Assembly: GCA_900766325.1 (NCBI GenBank)
Contig: CAAFVA010000006.1
Location: forward strand, 1 to 11,155
Length of the DNA: 11,155 bases
Direction: 5' to 3'
Source of the DNA: Bacilli bacterium
Lineage (GTDB): Bacteria > Bacillota_I > Bacilli_A > RF39 > UBA660
The position numbers and the translations under genes are program-made. Of this stretch, positions 7,418-11,155 are shown piece by piece. Every line of letters starts with the position of its first letter. Position 1 is the stretch's first letter. Under the pieces are notes generated by a model that saw only the letters and a program-made list of their open reading frames with translations, ran no database searches and was not told where the DNA came from.

Positions 7418-8146
7418 ATGAATAAGAAAAATTTACTTTTATTAATATTAGCCGTAGTATTTTTACTTACTGGTTGTTCTGTTAAAAGTGAGGTTGTAGT
7501 TGATTATAATGGGCGGGTAACTGAGAAAGTAACCGTACTTACTAATAGTGCTGCTTTTGAGAATGATAATTATTCCAAAGAGCAAATGATAGAAAACGTT
7601 ATATCAAACTACTCGGCAGCGCTTAACTATCGTGGATATCAAAATGATATAGTAGTTGGTGAAAAAGAAAGTGGTGCTGCGTTTACTCATGACTATGATA
7701 ATATCTGTTCTTACTTTCAAGATACTGGTTTTAACCAGTATGTGTATCCTCATGTAAGTTGTAGTGAAGATGACTATTACATAACCGTACAAAACGATAC
7801 CGAATACATCCCGTATTGTAGCGATTGTTCAGATTGGCCTAGTTTAAATAACGTTGAATTAAGACTAACATTACCAATTAAAGCAGAAGAACATAACGCT
7901 GACCAAGTGGATGGCAATACTTATATTTGGAAATATGATGAAAATACTACCGATAAAGATATTTACATAAAAATAAATAAAACTGCTTTGGAAGAAAATA
8001 AAAAAGATATTGAAAGACAAAATGAAGAAAAAGAAAGGCAAAAGGTTATAATTACAATTTCAATAGTTGTTGGTGTTATTATTGTTTTAGCACTTATTAG
8101 CTTAATATTGTATAAAAAATATAAAAGCAATAAATTAGAATATTAA
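7418..8146 (+). CDS. LppM-like lipoprotein with C-terminal membrane helix
   Basis: 242 residues. A lipoprotein signal peptide ends in LLTGC with lipidated Cys20. The mature part starts SVKSEVVVDYNGRVTEKVTV, and near its end has RLTLPIKAEEHNADQVDGN then TYIWKY; this beta-rich pattern (a polar first strand, and a late DGNTYIW segment) resembles LppM/DUF3153-type surface lipoproteins. A charged helix (190-208, Glu/Lys/Arg-rich) leads to a membrane helix (209-231) and a short basic cytoplasmic end, so the protein would be held at both ends. Four further Cys (97, 115, 134, 137) could form two disulfides. The ribosome site TAGGAGGG overlaps the stop codon of the hydrolase gene and the start lies nine bases after that stop, so the two are one operon and probably translationally coupled. 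The likely role is a structural or assembly partner of the hydrolase at the membrane; this is inferred from context. Confidence 0.75.
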   Translation: MNKKNLLLLILAVVFLLTGCSVKSEVVVDYNGRVTEKVTVLTNSAAFENDNYSKEQMIENVISNYSAALNYRGYQNDIVVGEKESGAAFTHDYDNICSYFQDTGFNQYVYPHVSCSEDDYYITVQNDTEYIPYCSDCSDWPSLNNVELRLTLPIKAEEHNADQVDGNTYIWKYDENTTDKDIYIKINKTALEENKKDIERQNEEKERQKVIITISIVVGVIIVLALISLILYKKYKSNKLEY

Positions 8147-8152
8147 GAAAAC

Positions 8153-8190
8153 TTATACCAAATATGTTAAATATTTGGTATAATGTTTTT
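8153..8190 (+). terminator. Intrinsic terminator after the lipoprotein gene, with a promoter embedded in its 3' arm
   Basis: A perfect 13-bp stem, TTATACCAAATAT (8153-8165) with ATATTTGGTATAA (8171-8183), has a 5-base loop and is followed by TGTTTTT. It sits seven bases past the lipoprotein stop. The right arm contains the TATAAT of the next promoter. Confidence 0.75.
8176..8184 (+). promoter_or_regulatory. Extended -10 promoter for the VirD4-like gene
   Basis: TGGTATAAT, identical to the element at 1720-1728. It lies within the 3' arm of the terminator hairpin. Predicted start near 8191, giving a leader of about 37 bases before ATG 8228. No clear -35 box, as usual for extended -10 promoters. 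Confidence 0.6.
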
Positions 8191-8192
8191 AT

Positions 8193-8225
8193 ATGGATAA
8201 AATGTATCTTGTATTTGGAGGCTAG
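8193..8225 (+). other. Possible 10-codon leader ORF before the VirD4-like gene
   Basis: ATG 8193 opens a frame reading MDKMYLVFGG and stopping at TAG 8223-8225, two bases before the VirD4 start. Its last codons are the GGAGG ribosome site of that gene. If transcription starts near 8191 it would be almost leaderless. The inner ATG at 8202 is an alternative. It may be chance in AT-rich DNA. Confidence 0.2.
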
Positions 8226-8227
8226 TT

Positions 8228-10702
8228 ATGAAATTGAAGTTTAGAGCGGATCATAAGGATGTTGTTGCTTTTATATGGGCTTGTTTGCTACTTTTAATCG
8301 TTGTTTCAATGTGTGTTGTTAATTTTTATCACGTAAGTACTGGTTCTGCTGTATCTGGATCAGATGAGTTAAGATGGACTTTTAATTTTGTAAAAGGTCT
8401 TTTCCCGCCGTATTTAGGTTATACGCTTATATTTTGGATTTTATCAATAGTCTTATTGGTTGTAAGCGTATCTTCACATTTTTATACCAGGGAAAAAGGT
8501 TTTGGTTTTAAAGAAGGTAAAAAAGAAGATGGTTTCGGACGTTTTGCAAAAGAAGAAGAATATAAAAAGTTTAAGGACGTTGAACCAGTTGAGCTTACTG
8601 CTAAAGAAGCTGCTTATGCTGGTTTCCCACTTGTTTATGATAAGAAAAAGAACTTGGTTTACGTAGATAATGGAGAGTCACATTCTTTGGTTGTTGGTGC
8701 TACTGGTTCTGGTAAAACTACCATGATAATTAATCCGTTAGTTAACCTTTTAGCTAAAAAAGGTGAGTCAATGGTGATTTCTGATCCTAAGGGAGAAATT
8801 TTTGAGAAAAACGGAGAAATGTTAAAAGACTTAGGATATAACGTAATAGTTGTTAACTTTCGTGACCCAAAAAATGGTAGTTGTTGGAATCCTTATACCC
8901 TTCCTTATAAATATTATAAAGAAGGTAATAAAGATAAGGCTAATGAGCTTTTAAATGATATGGCGATAAATATAGCCTCAGATGAAAAAACGGACGATCC
9001 GTTTTGGACAAATTCGGCAGCGGATTATTTAACTGGTTTATCTCTTGGAATGTTTGAAGATGCTTCTGAAGATGAAATAAGTATTTCGACGGTTAATCTT
9101 ATGATGACCGTTGGTGAAGAAAAAATGGGAGCATCAACTTATGCAAAAGAGTATTTTAAAATGAAGGATCCTTCATCTCCAGCGGCGATAAATGCACTTG
9201 GAACGGTAAACGCGCCACAAGATACTAAAAATTCAATTGAATCAGTATTAAAGCAAAAAATAAAAGTATTTGCGGTTACTCAAAATTTAGCTGAGATGCT
9301 TTCTCGTAGTGATTTTGATATGGAAACGATTGGTAAAGAAAAGACAGCTGTTTTCATGATCATTCAAGATGAGAAAACAACGTATCATGCTTTAGCAACT
9401 ATTTTTGTAAAACAGTGTTATGAATCTTTAATTGCGGTAGCGCAAAACAGTGGTGGAAAACTTCCAATAAGGACTAATTTCTTGCTTGATGAGTTTGCTA
9501 ACATGCCAAAGTTTAAGGATATCACAACGATGATTACCGCAGCACGTTCAAGACAAATAAGAATGACTTTAATCATTCAGAACTTTGCCCAACTTGTTCA
9601 AGTATATGGAAAAGAAGATGCTGAGACAATCCGTGGTAACTGTGGGAATTTACTTTACTTGTTAACTGGTGAATTATCAGCGTTAGAAGAAATAAGTAAG
9701 CTTTGTGGTGATAAAATAGTTAAGGTTGGTAAAGACCAAAAAGAAGAAACAAGGCCTTTAATCACCGTTACTGAACTTCAAAGGTTTAAACAGGATGAAG
9801 TACTTTTGTTAAAACATCGCCTTCCACCTTTGAGAACTAAGTTCTTGCCGTTTTATAACACAGACTTTGGAAATGGTAAAAATAATGAGAGAGTTCCAAA
9901 AGCAGAGCTTCCAACCCATGAACAACGTCCAATTAAGCTATTTGACATAAGAGAATTTGTTAAGAAGAAAAAGGAAGAAAAACGAAACGAATTATTTGGA
10001 GGTTCATCCCCATTTGGTGGTACTTCACCGTTTGGCACAGGTTCATCTCCATTTGGCGGCGGAAGCGCATCAAGTCCGTTTGGTAATTCTGCTTTTCAAA
10101 ATAATTCAAATCCTTTCGGTGCTGGTATTACTGGTAATAATAATTCAAGCCCTTTTCAACCGTTTGGTAATCCTAGTGTTAATAGTTCTTCAAATAATTC
10201 TAATCCGATGGATGAACCATTAAATATTGACGATATGATTAAGAAAATTGATGCTAGAATAGCAGAGTTAGAAGCGGAAGAAAAAGCTGATAATGAAGCT
10301 AAAGAAAATGAAGAAAAAGCATCCGTTAAACCAGTTATAGAAAGTGAAAAAGCATTAACTACTGATAATGCGGTTCAATCTTCTAGCGTTATTATGCCAA
10401 GTAATAAGATTGATTTTGCATCATTTAAAACAAATGAAAATGTTTCAAACACCCAAAAAGAGCATGATTTAATGGATGATTATTTAGAAGATTTATCACT
10501 TGAGGATGAAATTCAAGATGATAATAAAAAACCTGAACAAAAGAATGATGATCAAAAAGTCGCTCCTGAGTTTATTAAGAAAGATGAAAACGTTAATATC
10601 AGTAGTAATAATGTTTACACTAATAAAGAGGAAATAAATAAAATAATGAACAAAGAAGACAAAGATGACGATGATGATTTCTTTGATGAGTTTTTTGAGT
10701 AA
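8228..10702 (+). CDS. VirD4/TraG-type type IV coupling ATPase with extended PFG-repeat and acidic C-terminus
   Basis: 824 residues; GGAGG lies six bases before the ATG. Type IV coupling proteins are hexameric inner-membrane ATPases that bring DNA or protein substrates to a type IV secretion channel. Two N-terminal membrane helices (about 12-34 and 61-83) precede the motor domain. Walker A is GATGSGKT at 157-164, followed by ISDPKGE (184-190); Walker B is FLLDEFANM at 418-426, then a TAARSRQIRMTLIIQNFAQL segment typical of VirD4/TraG. The motor ends near 575. The remaining 250 residues are atypical: a basic Lys/Glu stretch (579-588), a low-complexity segment with six PFG units (593-648), a short coiled coil (666-698), and a disordered acidic tail ending DDDDDFFDEFFE. 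Usual family members are about 550-650 residues. It has its own promoter inside the preceding terminator and lies downstream of the hydrolase/lipoprotein operon, implying joint function. No relaxase or VirB4 is present in the window. Confidence 0.92.
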   Translation: MKLKFRADHKDVVAFIWACLLLLIVVSMCVVNFYHVSTGSAVSGSDELRWTFNFVKGLFPPYLGYTLIFWILSIVLLVVSVSSHFYTREKGFGFKEGKKEDGFGRFAKEEEYKKFKDVEPVELTAKEAAYAGFPLVYDKKKNLVYVDNGESHSLVVGATGSGKTTMIINPLVNLLAKKGESMVISDPKGEIFEKNGEMLKDLGYNVIVVNFRDPKNGSCWNPYTLPYKYYKEGNKDKANELLNDMAINIASDEKTDDPFWTNSAADYLTGLSLGMFEDASEDEISISTVNLMMTVGEEKMGASTYAKEYFKMKDPSSPAAINALGTVNAPQDTKNSIESVLKQKIKVFAVTQNLAEMLSRSDFDMETIGKEKTAVFMIIQDEKTTYHALATIFVKQCYESLIAVAQNSGGKLPIRTNFLLDEFANMPKFKDITTMITAARSRQIRMTLIIQNFAQLVQVYGKEDAETIRGNCGNLLYLLTGELSALEEISKLCGDKIVKVGKDQKEETRPLITVTELQRFKQDEVLLLKHRLPPLRTKFLPFYNTDFGNGKNNERVPKAELPTHEQRPIKLFDIREFVKKKKEEKRNELFGGSSPFGGTSPFGTGSSPFGGGSASSPFGNSAFQNNSNPFGAGITGNNNSSPFQPFGNPSVNSSSNNSNPMDEPLNIDDMIKKIDARIAELEAEEKADNEAKENEEKASVKPVIESEKALTTDNAVQSSSVIMPSNKIDFASFKTNENVSNTQKEHDLMDDYLEDLSLEDEIQDDNKKPEQKNDDQKVAPEFIKKDENVNISSNNVYTNKEEINKIMNKEDKDDDDDFFDEFFE
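10004..10171 (+). repeat. PFG-repeat coding segment in the VirD4-like gene
   Basis: This stretch encodes six copies of a PFG core within Ser/Gly/Asn-rich spacers (SSPFGG, TSPFGT, SSPFGG, SSPFGN, SNPFGA, QPFGN) plus one SPFQ. The DNA copies are similar but not identical (for example CCATTTGG and CCGTTTGG), so the repeat is kept at protein level rather than being a fresh DNA duplication. The composition is reminiscent of phenylalanine-glycine disordered repeats; the function is unknown. Confidence 0.85.
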
Positions 10703-10729
10703 AAGGTACTTAACTAAAGTACTTTTTTT
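10701..10729 (+). terminator. Intrinsic terminator after the VirD4-like gene
   Basis: AAAAGGTACTT (10701-10711) pairs with AAGTACTTTTT (10717-10727) over 11 bp with one G-U pair, loop AACTA, and T-run 10723-10729. The left arm overlaps the TAA stop codon. Confidence 0.8.
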
Positions 10730-10754
10730 CATATATTAAAATAGGGTGATAACT

Positions 10755-11024
10755 ATGCAAATTGAGTATTCTAAAATATCTGACAAAACGAAGATTATTG
10801 ACATTAGAAGCTCACTTGATTATGCAGAGAATAACATACCAGGTAGTATTAATGTTCCAAGACTTATTTTAATGTCAAATCCCGATTTATATATGAATAA
10901 GCATGATTCATATTATTTAATATGTGATAAGGGTACGCTAAGCTTATCATGTTCTAAAATTTTAAATGCTTTAGGATATAACTGTTATAGCGTAATTGGT
11001 GGAATGGATAAATTAGATAATTAA
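10755..11024 (+). CDS. Small single-domain rhodanese-like protein
   Basis: 89 residues from ATG 10755, chosen because AGGGTG (10743-10748) is a well-spaced ribosome site; the GTG at 10746 lies inside that site. Rhodanese features: IIDIRSSLDYAENNIPGSIN (Asp-x-Arg and the HIPGAIN-like motif, with Asn for His), Cys57 at the start of the active-site loop CDKGTLS, and LNALGYNCYSVIGGM, matching the usual LGYxVYxLxGG end. The family moves sulfane sulfur via a Cys persulfide. The loop lacks the usual Arg (CxxGxRS), so activity may differ. The protein is short for the family, which is usually about 100-110 residues. It is separated from VirD4 by a terminator; a weak TATATT lies at 10732-10737. No evident link to the secretion genes; sulfur or redox housekeeping is the default reading. 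Confidence 0.85.
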   Translation: MQIEYSKISDKTKIIDIRSSLDYAENNIPGSINVPRLILMSNPDLYMNKHDSYYLICDKGTLSLSCSKILNALGYNCYSVIGGMDKLDN

Positions 11025-11067
11025 TCAAAAAACACAAAAAAAGAAATTTAGTAAAAAAAGAAATGAA

Positions 11068-11106
11068 AAAAAAGGCACTTTGTTTTAAGAACAAAATGTC
11101 TTTTTT
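11068..11106 (+). terminator. Strong intrinsic terminator after the rhodanese gene
   Basis: A 17-base arm AAAAAAGGCACTTTGTT (11068-11084) pairs with AACAAAATGTCTTTTTT (11090-11106), with one G-U pair and one C/A mismatch and a 5-base loop. The flanking A-run and T-run mean it could work in both directions. After it, to the end of the window, only AT-rich DNA with an AAGGA motif at 11148-11152 is seen, possibly the ribosome site of a gene beyond the edge. Confidence 0.75.
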
Positions 11107-11155
11107 GTAATTATTAAGATAAAAATAAAGTAATTTTAGTGATTTGTAAGGAAAA

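Noticed and set aside
9957..10223. 88-codon plus-strand frame inside the VirD4-like gene
   Set aside because: It is an off-frame shadow of the low-complexity PFG segment with a biased His/Leu/Val composition and no initiation signals.
1..11155. CRISPR arrays, tRNA/rRNA genes, insertion sequences, attachment-site duplications
   Set aside because: No regularly spaced repeats, no tRNA-like cloverleaf, no transposase motif and no flanking direct repeats were recognised by eye.

Overview
The window is AT-rich bacterial DNA with every supported gene on the + strand. Spacing is tight, Shine-Dalgarno sites are strong (GGAGG type), promoters look like extended -10 elements, and intrinsic terminators are clear. 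Trp is always TGG in the confident genes, so the code is standard, and their stops are TAA or TAG. Together with an LppM-like lipoprotein, a Ca-type P-type ATPase and a Gram-positive-style wall hydrolase, this suggests a low-GC Firmicute or walled relative of the Mollicutes (for example an uncultured gut lineage). That placement is inference from style, not from a marker gene.

Region 1 (2-1720): the 3' two thirds of a cation-transporting P-type ATPase, cut by the window edge at the phosphorylation motif, followed by a good terminator. Region 2 (1720-3918): accessory-looking genes in poor condition. A DUF1848 gene carries a one-base frameshift that removes its Cys-rich C-terminus. A 76-residue gene of unknown function sits behind a leader with two competing hairpins. 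It overlaps an ORF6N-domain (phage antirepressor type) gene that is interrupted by an in-frame TGA.

Region 3 (3929-10729) is the most interesting part. It encodes an envelope-spanning set of three proteins. The first is a 1146-residue membrane-anchored protein with a long disordered cytoplasmic tail, one membrane helix, and three predicted wall-cutting domains in a row outside the cell: SpoIID-like, C39-like cysteine peptidase, and M23 metallopeptidase. The second is an LppM-like lipoprotein with an additional C-terminal membrane helix, translationally coupled to the first. The third is a VirD4/TraG-type coupling ATPase with an unusual C-terminal extension containing PFG repeats and an acidic tail. 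The ATPase has its own promoter, embedded in a terminator hairpin. A coupling ATPase next to a peptidoglycan hydrolase is the signature of a type IV secretion or conjugation machine, but no relaxase, VirB4, VirB6 or VirB8 homologue lies in the window. The set may be part of a larger island, or a reduced and undescribed system.

Region 4 (10755-11106): a small single-domain rhodanese and a strong terminator. No intergenic stretch exceeds about 145 bases.
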